Positions 51,932 through 63,472 of a DNA stretch of 64,000 nt are shown here, in pieces. The notes under the pieces were generated by a model. The model searched no databases, was not told where the DNA came from, and saw nothing but the letters and a program-made list of their open reading frames with translations. This DNA comes from Macrostomum hystrix. Its lineage: Eukaryota; Platyhelminthes; Macrostomidae. The stretch covers positions 1,116,001-1,180,000 of the forward strand of contig CATNEN010000032.1 of assembly GCA_950097015.1 (NCBI GenBank), read 5' to 3'. Position numbers and translations under genes: made by a program. Numbering within the stretch: position 1 is the stretch's first letter; each line of letters starts with the position of its first letter.

Positions 51932-54900
51932 ATGATTATTTCTAGAGAAGAAGCACTCAGAATTTTGTGTGTATCACCTGGTGAGTACTTTGTATTAGTG
52001 TTACCGTATGTTTATTATGTTTACATTTGTGGCTTTTACTTTAACCTATAAATATCCTAAATAAGTAGTCCTGTTTATTTTTCAATTACCTAGCTACTTA
52101 TATCTATAATTACTAAATTTGTTTTGTCTTTGCTATAATTCAATAGACAATGTGGAACCAAAGAATTAGAACTCAAATTAGTCTCCAGTGAGATTTTTGA
52201 AAGTGAAAATGTGTAATATATATTTATATCTTGTCAAGGAAGATTATGCAATTAAAAAAAATTAGTAGGCCTATGTGTTTAACTGTTAATTTGTTTTTTT
52301 AATTTTGGCCCTTAGAAATCTAGTAGATTTAAATTGAAAGATGCTAGTAAAATTAACAGTCGATTCTTTAGGACAGCCCAATAATTATATGCAATTTAGT
52401 TTAGGATATGGAAATTTTCTCATGGAACTAAATTTTCATAGACAGAGTTTTACCTTAAGATACATTTTTATCTTTAGCAATATATAAATGTGTTTATCAA
52501 TAGACTGTCTTCATCTATAGCAGGGGTGGGCAAACTTATTTGCTGGCGGGCCAAAGAGAGAGCCTAAAAGACGACAGCGGGCCGCATTGACTGTATAAAT
52601 ATGAGATAGGGGAGAGATGAGACACGGGAGAGATGAGACACAGGAAAGATGGGACACGAGAGAGATGAGACACGGGAGAGATTAGACACGGGAGAGATTA
52701 GACACGGGAGAGATGAGACAGGACACTGTAGATGTCAGAAGGGGCAACAGGCCGGATTTGGGAGGAAAGATGGGACACGAGAGAGATGAGACACGGGAGA
52801 GATTAGACACGGGAGAGATTAGACACGGGAGAGATTAGACACGGGAGAGATTAGACACGGGAGAGATTAGACAGGGAAGAGATTAGACACGGGAGAGATT
52901 AGACAGGGAAGAGATTAGACACGGGAGAGATTAAACACGGGAGAGATTAGACACGGGAGAAATTAGACACGGGAGAGACTAGACACGGGAGAGATTAGAC
53001 ACGGGAGAGATTAGACACGGGAGAGACTAGACACGGGAGAGATTAGATACGAGAGCGATGAGACACGGGAGAGATTAGACACGGGAGAAATTAGACACGG
53101 GAGAGACTAGACATGGGAGAGATTAGATACGAGAGCGATGAGACACGGGAGAGATTAGACACGGGAGAAATTAGACACGGGAGAGATTAGACACGGGAGA
53201 GATAAGACAGGGAAGAGATTAGATACGAGAGCGATGAGACACGGGAGAGATTAGACACGGGAGAAATTAGACACGGGAGAGATTAGACACGGGAGAGATA
53301 AGACAGGGAAGAGATTAGATACGAGAGCGATGAGACACGGGAGATATTAGACACGAGAGAGATGAAACAGGACACTGTAGATGTCAGAAGGGGCAACGGG
53401 CCGGATTTGGGAGCTTCGAGGGCCGCATCTGGCCCGCGGGCCGGAGTTTGCCCACCCCTGATCTATAGCTATCTTATTGACATGTTCTATATTTTTGTAG
53501 AATTTAGTAATATGTTTATGATCTATAACACAAAAATTATTAATAATTCCTGAAATTAATTTTTGCTACTTTAGTTAAAGATTTTCTAAAAACTTTTTTG
53601 TTTGTTTTATTTTTCTTCTACTTGTCTAATGCCTATAGTTTGTAAAAAACATTGAAGAGTAAATGGCCTGATACAACAGTTGTGCTGTTATTTTTTAAGT
53701 TTCAAAGTAAAGATAATCATGTAATTAATTATTTAATATATATGAACAATCAAAATTCCTTTCAGATGCCACAGAAGGGCAGATTAAGGCTTCATATAGA
53801 AAGCTTGCTCTACAGTTCCATCCAGATAAATGCTCCCCAAATGAGAGGGAGGCTGCAACTAAGGTTTGTGTATATGTGCCAATGTTTTGTTTTATTCTAT
53901 TTAGCCATTGTATTTTTGTTCTGATTGCTTCATGCACTGAAATGGACTTTTTTAGAAATTTCAAGAGATTTCTCTTGCCTACAAGAAGCTAACAAGCACA
54001 GATGATGAAGTGGATCGTTTGATGTATCAGTTCCAGAATCCAGATTTTATATGGATTTTAATTAATGCCATGACTAGAATGGACTGTAAGTTCTCAGATT
54101 TTTATTTGCTTCAGTTAATATTTATGTAAACTGAGTCATGTCTTATTTTAATTACTTTATTTTAGTGATCATATCTTATAATATTGAATAATATATTATC
54201 AACATATTATTTTATCACCATGAATTTTGAAGGTAATAAATTATGTTTCAAAATCGCCTCACTTTGAATTTCAGTTCCCGTATTCTATTCAGATGGTACA
54301 GATGATGATGGAGAATTTTCAGATGGTAAGCCATTATTTCTGTTGGACCCTCTCCCAGAATTTTTAAATCTAATCATTGCGCCTAACACATTAGAATCAT
54401 GTATACAGAGAACTATATCAAGGAAATGGTCAAAAAGGATTAATGATTCCCAAGTTCAATCCAATAACCTTAATCCTCCCTTTGTTTCCGCTGATGGAGT
54501 TTATTTTGTTTTTAGTCTTTAGTGGCTACAGTTAGAAACAAGTGAAGGTATGGGCTAAATATATTAAAAAATTCTTATAAAAGTGCATTTCAAAGCTGTG
54601 AGAACTTGAAACTAGAATCACGGATCCATGGTTTATCAAGCATCATACATTTTACCATTATTCAGATGACTCTGATTACGACAACGATGACGATCGATGG
54701 TGTCACAACTGCGGCTTCTCTGCGTACTACTTTAACAGGAGTTGTCCAAGATGCGGCTGTCAACGAAGACGTGAGGCATCCCCTGAATTGCGATGGAACT
54801 CTCTGCCGCCCGAGGTGAATTTGAACTTCTTATCTTTAATATTTTCGTATTGTTTGAAAACGTCCTGGGCAACTCATGATCAGTTAGGAAAGGGAGCTAA

Positions 54901-57900
54901 CCAATGATCAGGTAGGAAAGGGAACTAACCAATGATCAGGTAGGAAAGGGAGCTAACCAATGATCAGGTAGGAAAGGGAGCTAACCAATGATCAGGTAGG
55001 AAAGGGAGCTAACCAATGATCAGGTAGGAAAGGGAGCTAACCAATGATCAGGTAGGATAGGGAGCTAACCAATGATCAGGTAGGAAAGGGAGCTAACCAA
55101 TGATCAGGTAGGAAAGGGAGCTAACCAATGATCAGGTAGGATAGGGAGCTAACCAATGATCAGGTAGGAAAGGGAGCTAACCAATGATCAGGTAGGAAAG
55201 GGAGCTAACCAATGATCAGGTAGGATAGGGAGCTAACCAATGATCAGGTAGGAAAGGGAATTAACCAATGATCAGGTAAAATAGAGAACTAACCAATGAT
55301 CAGGTAGGAAAGGGAACTAACCAATGATCAGGTAGGATAGGGAGCTAACCAATGATCAGTTAGGAAAGGGAGCTAACCAATGATCAGGTAGGATAGGGTG
55401 CTAACCAATGATCAGGTAGGAAAGGGAACTAACCAATGATCAGGTAGGATAGGGAGCTAACCAATGATCAGGTAGGATAGGGAGCTAACCAATGATCAGG
55501 TAGGAAAGGGAACTAACCAATGATCAGGTAAAATAGAGAACTAACCAATGATCAGGTAAAATAGAGAACTAACCAATGATCAGGTAAAACAGAGAACTAA
55601 CCAATGATCAGGTAGGATAGGGAACTAACCAATGATCAGGTAAAATAGAGAACTAACCAATGATCAGGTAGGATAGGGAACTAACCAATGATCAGGTAAA
55701 ACAGAGAACTAACCAATGATCAGGTAGGATAGGGAACTAACCAATGATCAGGTAAAACAGAGAACTAACCAATGATCAGGTAGGATAGGGAACTAACCAA
55801 TGATCAGGTAAAATAGAGAACTAACCAATGATCAGGTAGGATAGGGAACTAACCAATGATCAGGTAAAATAGAGAACTAACCAATGATCAGGTAGGATAG
55901 GGAACTAACCAATGATCAGGTAAAACAGAGAACTAACCAATGATCAGGTAAAACAGAGAACTAACCAATGATCAGGTAAAATAGAGAACTAACCAATGAT
56001 CAGGTAGGATAGGGAACTAACCAATGATCAGGTAAAACAGAGAACTAACCAATGATCAGGTAGGATAGGGAACTAACCAATGATCAGGTAAAATAGAGAA
56101 CTAACCAATGATCAGGTAAGAAAAGGAACCAATGATCAGGTAGAAAATAGAACAAACAAAAGACTACCCCCTTCTAGGAGGTAGAGAAGCGCGCCAAGGA
56201 GCTCGTTGAGGCCGAAGAGCGGGAGAAGCAGCGCGTCATGCGGAAGCAAGAGAAAAGGCGCAAAAAGCGACAGCGCAAGGGCAAGAAAAAGCAGGAGCAG
56301 CATCAGGCGACCGGTGACGCGGCTGCTAAGAAGACGGTCAGGCAGGAGGTAAAGAAATCGGAGGCTGCGACAGTTCAGAAGGAGCAGGTGCAAGTTGACT
56401 CTATGAAAGCTCAGGTGGCCAAAGCTGAGGCTGCTGTTGCTGCTGCTGCTGCTTCTTCTGCTTCTTCTGCGGAAGATGATGACAACATATCGAAGGATTC
56501 TAACGATGAAAGTGACTCAATTGCCGTTATAGAAGAGGTGAGAAGAAATAAAGGAAGAAAGGATCGTTTACCTGTACAGGGTCCATTTACCTGATTGACT
56601 TAGCACTTTTCCTTCACCTTTAGGAGGATTTCGATGAGAACTGCGCATTTGTGTCTAGACACGTATCTAGGCAGCAGCAGCCGCATCAGCGTCAGACTTA
56701 CCTGCCAGTGCAACGTCAACAGGCCTCTCCTCAGCAGGTACAGTCACCACCACCTCGCCAGCAACAGCAGCAGCAGCAGACACCGCCGCGCCCAAAGCCT
56801 CACCAGAATCCGCCGGCCCCTCATCAGCTAATGTCGTTGCATATTTCGCCTAAGTCGCAAATGCCAACGCACCACTGGCATGAGCAAGAGCAGCAGCAGC
56901 AGCCGGTTATCCCAGTTGATCCAGTTATGGAGGCCAGACGGCTCGCCAAGGAAGGCAATCGTTTGATGTCGCCGCCGTTAAATGATTTTGCATCGGCTGC
57001 TAACGAATTCAGCTCCGCCATCAGGCTAGACCCCACAGACTGTCGCTACTACGGCAGTCGGGCCGTGTGCCGCTACCAGCTTGGCGAGCTTGAGCAGTGC
57101 GCTGCTGACGCTGAGAAGTCTGTCCAGCTCAGTCCGCAGTACGCCAAAGGTTTCTACACCAGAGGCCTGGCCCAGGCCGGCCTGGGTATGTACGCCGAGG
57201 CGGCCGCCAGCTTCGCCTGGGTGTCCGCGCTGGACCCGGACGGCTGCGGCGATGCCAGAGAGCGAATGCGCGAAGCCCAGGTTGCATGCCTAGTTGAGGG
57301 CCTTGGCTTCGATCGGGGCCTATGCAATCGAGTCCTGGATCTGGCCAATGGCGATATTGAAGCGGCGGCCAACAGGCTCCTAGCTGGGTGCTCCACCGCC
57401 GCTGGCTCCTCGTACACTGACAGCGCAGCCCCCAGATCCTTCTCTAATAGCGTGCTGCGCCTGCAGAATCAGCAGCAGCAGCAGCAGCAGGATCTAGCTG
57501 GCAAGCCAGTGACCCAGGCTAGCAACAGCAAGCATGCCAAGCAGAATGCTAGCATCTATCATAAGAGTCCACCAAAACAAAAGGAGCAGCAGCAGACGAA
57601 GGTGAGTAATTTAATCCATTCCGAGCAAAGTTAGAAGTGACTTTGCAAAGTTAGAATTTCACGTGTAGTGAAATTTACGGCCTTGAGGGCCAACCTCGAA
57701 AGCACAGTGAGAGTGCACACTGCCTGATGATGAGAAAGTCAGGGCAGATGTACACAGGAGTATGAGCGTGTGCCTGCGTACGGTATCTGTGTGCGTGTGC
57801 TCTGGAGTCAGCAGAATGGGCAGAATTGGCGCTGGCTGCGGGTCTAGTGTCACCAGATGATGAGCGATTGCCCGTAGCCCTCGGGTCTAGTGTCACCAGA

Positions 57901-58435
57901 TGATGAGCGATTGCCCGTAGCCCTCGGGTCTAGTGTCACCAGATGATGAGCGATTGCCCGTAGCCCTCGGGTCTAGTGTCACCAGATGATGAGCGATTGC
58001 CCGTAGCCCTCGGGTCTAGTGTCACCAGATGATGAGCCATTGCCCGTAGCCCTCGGGTCTAGTGTCACCAGATGATGAGCGATTGCCCGTAGCCCTCGGG
58101 TCTAGTGTCACCAGATGATGAGCGATTGCCCGTAGCCCTCTTGCAATGAAATATTTCATTTTCGAATTTATCCCACTGAAAACTGACAGCGCCTGCCGGA
58201 AAATCCTCAAAACTGTCGCTCGCTGTGGGTTGGCAGCGTCAAAGCCGACGTTACCGAGGTGCATCTGCGCGAAGCCTTTAGCGCCTTCGGCCGGGTGCTG
58301 TCAGTCAAGCTGTGCAGTCGGAATTGCTACGCTTTTGTTAACATGGACACGCCGCAGGCTGCCACGGCTGCTAGAGCTGGCCTGAACGGACAGGTTCTTG
58401 GCTCGCATAGGATTGTTGTTCGGTATCAGACCTGA
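51932..58435 (+). CDS. TTC31-like protein with J domain, zinc ribbon, TPRs, UBA-like segment and RRM, 8 exons, 686 aa
   Basis: Exons 51932-51980, 53766-53863, 53956-54085, 54275-54325, 54666-54814, 56178-56537, 56624-57601 and 58190-58435 join in frame (phases 1,0,1,1,0,0,0). Residues 5-65 form a J domain with HPD at 35-37 (QFHPDK), the Hsp70-stimulating motif. An acidic stretch precedes a zinc ribbon (C122-x2-C125-x10-C136-x2-C139). Residues 160-200 are a basic coiled coil (RRKKRQRKGKKK); a Gln/Pro-rich linker follows. TPRs lie at about 379-488, a UBA-like segment (LGFDRGLCNRVL...) at 500-534 and an RRM at 618-685 with RNP2 LWVGSV and RNP1-like CYAFVNM. Coiled coil, FDENCAFVS and TPR order resemble TTC31. 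Likely a co-chaperone that also contacts RNA; this is inference. Stop TGA 58433-58435. Confidence 0.85.
51981..52512. other. Intron 1 of the J/TPR/RRM gene, 5' part
   Basis: AT-rich unique intron sequence up to the hAT insertion. It starts with a consensus GTGAGT donor; nothing else is recognisable. Confidence 0.6.
52521..53460. mobile_element. Non-autonomous hAT element, copy B
   Basis: A 940-bp element with perfect 16-bp terminal inverted repeats (CAGGGGTGGGCAAACT on the left, its exact complement on the right) and a perfect 8-bp target duplication, ATCTATAG, at 52513-52520 and 53461-53468. Subterminal blocks (AAGAGAGAGCCTAAAAGACG; GGGCCGCATCTGGCCCGCGG) match copy A at 44330-45116 in reverse orientation. 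The interior (52600-53370) is a 16-bp GAGAGATTAGACACGG minisatellite interrupted by an internal copy of the CACTGTAGATGTCAGAAGGG subterminal piece near 52725. No transposase. It lies in intron 1 of the J/TPR/RRM gene. Confidence 0.95.
54870..56150. repeat. 28-bp minisatellite in intron 5 of the J/TPR/RRM gene
   Basis: About 45 copies of GATCAGGTAGGAAAGGGAGC plus TAACCAAT. Three forms (GGAAAGGG, GGATAGGG, AAATAGAG/AAACAGAG) alternate; the last alternates almost regularly with GGATAGGG in the second half, so a 56-bp dimer has been amplified there. Every unit contains GGTA(G/A), a potential 5' splice-site-like word. Confidence 0.95.
57665..58145 (+). mobile_element. 5'-truncated SINE (second family) with amplified tail
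   Basis: AATTTACGGCCTTGAGGGCC, GTGCACACTGCCTGATGATG and AATGGGCAGAATTGG match the body of the SINE at 33398-33730; the tRNA head is missing. Its last 43-bp segment (GGGTCTAGTGTCACCAGATG plus ATGAGCGATTGCCCGTAGCCCTC) is repeated seven times at 57840-58140, ending in TTGCAAT where the other copy has CTGCAATTATT. It lies in the last intron of the J/TPR/RRM gene. Confidence 0.85.
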
Positions 58436-58738
58436 TTCATATTTGTGAGTGTGACTTCTCAAGTAGGATTGGAACAAATTATTGTGTTCTTTTTTTAAAG
58501 TTTCTTTACTGCTCATGTTTTTCGGTGCATCAGGTTCGATTTGGAATAATGTTTTAATCAAAGTATTAGGCAGAAAGAGAAGGGGTGTACTTTGCTGGTC
58601 TCACGCAAATTTGTTGTGATTACTTTTTTTATTATGTATATAATTACGGTAGGTAATGTTTTTTAATTTAGGTCAGACATTTTATCTACCCAACAGTGAT
58701 TTTGGTTATAGCGTTATATAGCGTTAATATAGATTAGG
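58436..58738 (+). other. 3' region of the J/TPR/RRM gene
   Basis: AT-rich sequence after the stop codon, leading into the 23-bp satellite. No canonical AATAAA is visible here, so the transcript may end at a variant signal or run into the array. Confidence 0.4.
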
Positions 58739-58739
58739 G

Positions 58740-61700
58740 TTCTAGTTCAAATTAGGTTAGGGTTCTAGTTCAATTTAGGTTATTTTTCTAGTTCGATTTA
58801 GGTAGGTTTCTAGTTCAATTTAGGTTATGTTTCTAGTTCAATTTAGGTTATTTTTCTAGTTCGATTTAGGTTATGTTTCTAGTTCAATTTAGGTTATTTT
58901 TCTAGTTCGATTTAGGTTATGTTTCTAGTTCAATTTAGGTTAGGTTTCTAGTTCAATTTAGGTTATTTTTCTAGTTCGATTTAGGTTATGTTTCTAGTTC
59001 AATTTAGGTTAGGTTTCTAGTTCAATTTAGGTTATTTTTCTAGTTCGATTTAGGTTATGTTTCTAGTTCAATTTAGGTTAGGTTTCTAGTTCAATTTAGG
59101 TTAGGTTTCTAGTTCAATTTAGGTTATTTTTCTAGTTCGATTTAGGTTATGTTTCTAGTTCAATTTAGGTTAGGTTTCTAGTTCAATTTAGGTTAGGTTT
59201 CTAGTTCAATTTAGGTTATTTTTCTAGTTCGATTTAGGTTATGTTTCTAGTTCAATTTAGGTTAGGTTTCTAGTTCGATTTAGGTTATGTTTCTAGTTCA
59301 ATTTAGGTTATTTTTCTAGTTCAATTTAGGTTAGGTTTCTAGTTCAATTTAGGTTATGTTTCTAGTTCAATTTAGGTTATTTTTCTAGTTCAATTTAGGT
59401 TATGTTTCTAGTTCAATTTAGGTTAGGTTTCTAGTTCAATTTAGGTTATGTTTCTAGTTCAATTTAGGTTAGGTTTCTAGTTCAATTTAGGTTAGGTTTC
59501 TAGTTCAATTTAGGTTAGGTTTCTAGTTCAATTTAGGTTAGGTTTCTAGTTCGATTTAGGTTATGTTTCTAGTTCAATTTAGGTTAGGTTTCTAGTTCAA
59601 TTTAGGTTATTTTTCTAGTTCAATTTAGGTTAGGTTTCTAGTTCAATTTAGGTTATGTTTCTAGTTCAATTTAGGTTATGTTTCTAGTTCAATTTAGGTT
59701 AGGTTTCTAGTTCAATTTAGGTTAGGTTTCTAGTTCAATTTAGGTTAGGTTTCTAGTTCAATTTAGGTTAGGTTTCTATTTCAATTTAGGTAGGTTTCTA
59801 GTTCAATTTAGGTTAGGTTTCTAGTTCAATTTAGGTTAGGTTTCTAGTTCAATTTAGGTTAGGTTTCTAGTTCAATTTAGGTTAGGTTTCTAGTTCAATT
59901 TAGGTTAGGTTTCTAGTTCAATTTAGGTTAGGTTTCTAGTTCAATTTAGGTTAGGTTTCTAGTTCAATTTAGGTTGTGTTTCTAGTTCAATTTAGGTTAG
60001 GTTTCTAGTTCGATTTAGGTTAGGTTTCTAGTTCAATTTAGGTTAGGTTTCTAGTTCAATTTAGGTTAGGTTTCTAGTTCAATTTAGGTTAGGTTTCTAG
60101 TTCAATTTAGGTTAGGTTTCTAGTTCAATTTAGGTTAGGTTTCTAGTTCAATTTAGGTTATGTTTCTAGTTCAATTTAGGTTAGGTTTCTAGTTCGATTT
60201 AGGTTATGTTTCTAGTTCAATTTAGGTTAGGTTTCTAGTTCAATTTAGGTTAGGTTTCTAGTTCAATTTAGGTTAGGTTTCTAGTTCAATTTAGGTTAGG
60301 TTTCTAGTTCAATTTAGGTTAGGTTTCTAGTTCAATTTAGGTTAGGTTTCTAGTTCAATTTAGGTTAGGTTTCTAGTTCAATTTAGGTTAGGTTTCTAGT
60401 TCAATTTAGGTTATGTTTCTAGTTCAATTTAGGTTATGTTTCTAGTTCAATTTAGGTTAGGTTTCTAGTTCAATTTAGGTTAGGTTTCTAGTTCGATTTA
60501 GGTTAGGTTTCTAGTTCGATTTAGGTTATGTTTCTAGTTCAATTTAGGTTAGGTTTCTAGTTCAATTTAGGTTATGTTTCTAGTTCAATTTAGGTTATGT
60601 TTCTAGTTCAATTTAGGTTATGTTTCTAGTTCAATTTAGGTTATGTTTCTAGTTCAATTTAGGTTATGTTTCTAGTTCAATTTAGGTTATGTTTCTAGTT
60701 CAATTTAGGTTAGGTTTCTAGTTCAATTTAGGTTAGGTTTCTAGTTCAATTTAGGTTATTTTTCTAGTTCGATTTAGGTTATGTTTCTAGTTCAATTTAG
60801 GTTAGGTTTCTAGTTCAATTTAGGTTAGGTTTCTAGTTCAATTTAGGTTATTTTTCTAGTTCAATTTAGGTTAGGTTTCTAGTTCGATTTAGGTTATGTT
60901 TCTAGTTCAATTTAGGTTAGGTTTCTAGTTCAATTTAGGTTAGGTTTCTAGTTCGATTTAGGTTATGTTTCTAGTTCAATTTAGGTTATTTTTCTAGTTC
61001 AATTTAGGTTAGGTTTCTAGTTCAATTTAGGTTATGTTTCTAGTTCAATTTAGGTTATTTTTCTAGTTCAATTTAGGTTATGTTTCTAGTTCAATTTAGG
61101 TTAGGTTTCTAGTTCAATTTAGGTTATGTTTCTAGTTCAATTTAGGTTAGGTTTCTAGTTCAATTTAGGTTAGGTTTCTAGTTCAATTTAGGTTAGGTTT
61201 CTAGTTCAATTTAGGTTAGGTTTCTAGTTCGATTTAGGTTATGTTTCTAGTTCAATTTAGGTTAGGTTTCTAGTTCAATTTAGGTTATTTTTCTAGTTCA
61301 ATTTAGGTTAGGTTTCTAGTTCAATTTAGGTTATGTTTCTAGTTCAATTTAGGTTATGTTTCTAGTTCAATTTAGGTTAGGTTTCTAGTTCAATTTAGGT
61401 TAGGTTTCTAGTTCAATTTAGGTTAGGTTTCTAGTTCAATTTAGGTTATGTTTCTAGTTCAATTTAGGTTATGTTTCTAGTTCAATTTAGGTTAGGTTTC
61501 TAGTTCAATTTAGGTTAGGTTTCTAGTTCGATTTAGGTTATGTTTCTAGTTCAATTTAGGTTAGGTTTCTAGTTCAATTTAGGTTATTTTTCTAGTTCAA
61601 TTTAGGTTAGGTTTCTAGTTCAATTTAGGTTATGTTTCTAGTTCAATTTAGGTTATGTTTCTAGTTCAATTTAGGTTAGGTTTCTAGTTCAATTTAGGTT

Positions 61701-62010
61701 AGGTTTCTAGTTCAATTTAGGTTAGGTTTCTAGTTCAATTTAGGTTATGTTTCTAGTTCAATTTAGGTTATGTTTCTAGTTCAATTTAGGTAGGTTTCTA
61801 GTTCATTTTAGGTAGGTTTCTAGTTCAATTTAGGTTAGGTTTCTAGTTCAATTTAGGTTATGTTTCTAGTTCAATTTAGGTTAGGTTTCTAGTTCAATTT
61901 AGGTAGGTTTCTAGTTCAATTTAGGTTAGGTTTCTAGTTCAATTTAGGTAGGTTTCTAGTTCAATTTAGGTTAGGTTTCTAGTTCAATTTAGGTTAGGTT
62001 TTTTGTTTAA
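58740..62010. repeat. 3.3-kb satellite array, 23-bp unit
   Basis: About 140 copies of TCTAGTTCAATTTAGGTTAGGTT, with three main variants at one site (GTTAGG, GTTATG, GTTATT) and CAATTT/CGATTT. Variant strings recur in long blocks (for example around 59560-59700, 61220-61400 and 61530-61700), showing duplication of units of several hundred bases. All frames are closed by frequent TAG. Confidence 0.97.
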
Positions 62011-62714
62011 TTTGGATTAGGTAAAGTTTAGGTAAGTGGCTACCATTTTGACAGTCTATTGAATGGAGGCTGTTTATGGGTTATATTTCCTACATCTATA
62101 TCTTGTAATGTCTTTCTAAAATAGTTTCTATGTTTGCACTTGATGTCAGAAGTTCAACGCTCACTGTTGAGCTTCGCCATTGTTTTGTATTGTTTTATTT
62201 GAGTTTGCTGTTTGAGTAAATCAGGCTGTCGAATTTTGTGTGCCATCGCAATGTGTGCTAACACATAATTGTTATGAATTATTGTAAGTCGCTTTTAAAA
62301 AGCGTATCTATCATTTCCTATGCATACTTCCCAGTGAGAGCGAATCGCATTGCATTATTACAGAAAAATTTACTAATCACCTTATACTTTCAAATAAAAA
62401 AGAATTAAACACGTATTTTGTCGTGTTTTTTCCCTCAAAAACTAGATTTCTTATTTTTTACCTATTCTGCATCTGTTTTTCCGTACCTCCTGTGCGCCGT
62501 ATTTCAGTCTGACCGGATTGGTTGTTTAAACAAAACTATAAATAATATCGCTTTCTTATTTTCTTTCTTCGATCTGCGCCTAGCGTTTGATCACGCGTGT
62601 ATTCTAACTACCGTTTCCTGTGCCATATTCTATCCCCTCTACTATTGCGTAATTATTATATGCGTCTTGTGTAATCTGAAGCTTTCCGATTGGCTACTAT
62701 CATAGTGTTCAGTA
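62011..62714. other. Unique spacer between two satellites
   Basis: AT-rich unique sequence. A plus-strand frame at 62418-62705 (95 codons) is hydrophobic and Cys/Phe-rich but has no family motif. AATAAA at about 62393 could end a transcript from the left. Confidence 0.45.
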
Positions 62715-63472
62715 TTGCGACCCTACAAACCCTGTGTTACCAACCCTACGAACCCTGTATTACCAACCCTACGAACCCTGTATTACCAACCCTACGAACC
62801 CTGTATTACCAACCCTACGAACCCTGTATTACCAACCCTACGAACCCTGTATTACCAACCCTACGAACCCTGTGTTACCAACCCTACAAACCCTGTATTA
62901 CCAACCCTACGAACCCTATATTACCAACCCTACAAACCCTGTATTACCAACCCTACGAACCCTGTATTGCCAACCCTATACGAACCCTGTATTACCAACC
63001 CTACGAACCCTGTGTTACTAACCCTACAAACCCTGTATTACCAACCCTACGAACCCTGTGTTACCAACCCTACAAACCCTGTATTACCAACCCTACAAAC
63101 CCTGTGTTACCAACCCTGTACAAACCCTGTATTACCAACCCTACGAACCCTGTGTTACCAACCCTGTACAAACCCTGTATTACCAACCCTACGAACCCTG
63201 TGTTACCAACCCTACAAACCCTGTGTTACCAACCCTACGAACCCTGTGTTACCAACCCTACAAACCCTGTGTTACCAACCCTGTACAAACCCTGTATTAC
63301 CAACCCTACGAACCCTGTGTTACCAACCCTACAAACCCTGTATTACCAACCCTACAAACCCTGTGTTACCAACCCTACGAACCCTGTGTTACCAACCCTA
63401 CAAACCCTGTATTACCAAACCCTGTACAAACCCTGTATTACCAACCCTGTACAAACCCTGTATTACCTATTC
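62715..63472. repeat. 23-bp minisatellite (CCCTACGAACCCTGTATTACCAA)
   Basis: About 33 copies with CGAACC/CAAACC, GTATT/GTGTT and TGTACAAACC variants. Since 23 bp is not a multiple of three, each frame cycles through three phrases (NPTNPVLP, TLRTLYYQ, PYEPCIT) and all three plus-strand frames stay open for up to 299 codons; I do not call them genes. Confidence 0.96.

Noticed and set aside
58740..62010. Interstitial telomere
   Set aside because: TTAGG occurs only as part of a 23-bp unit and not as a pure telomeric run.
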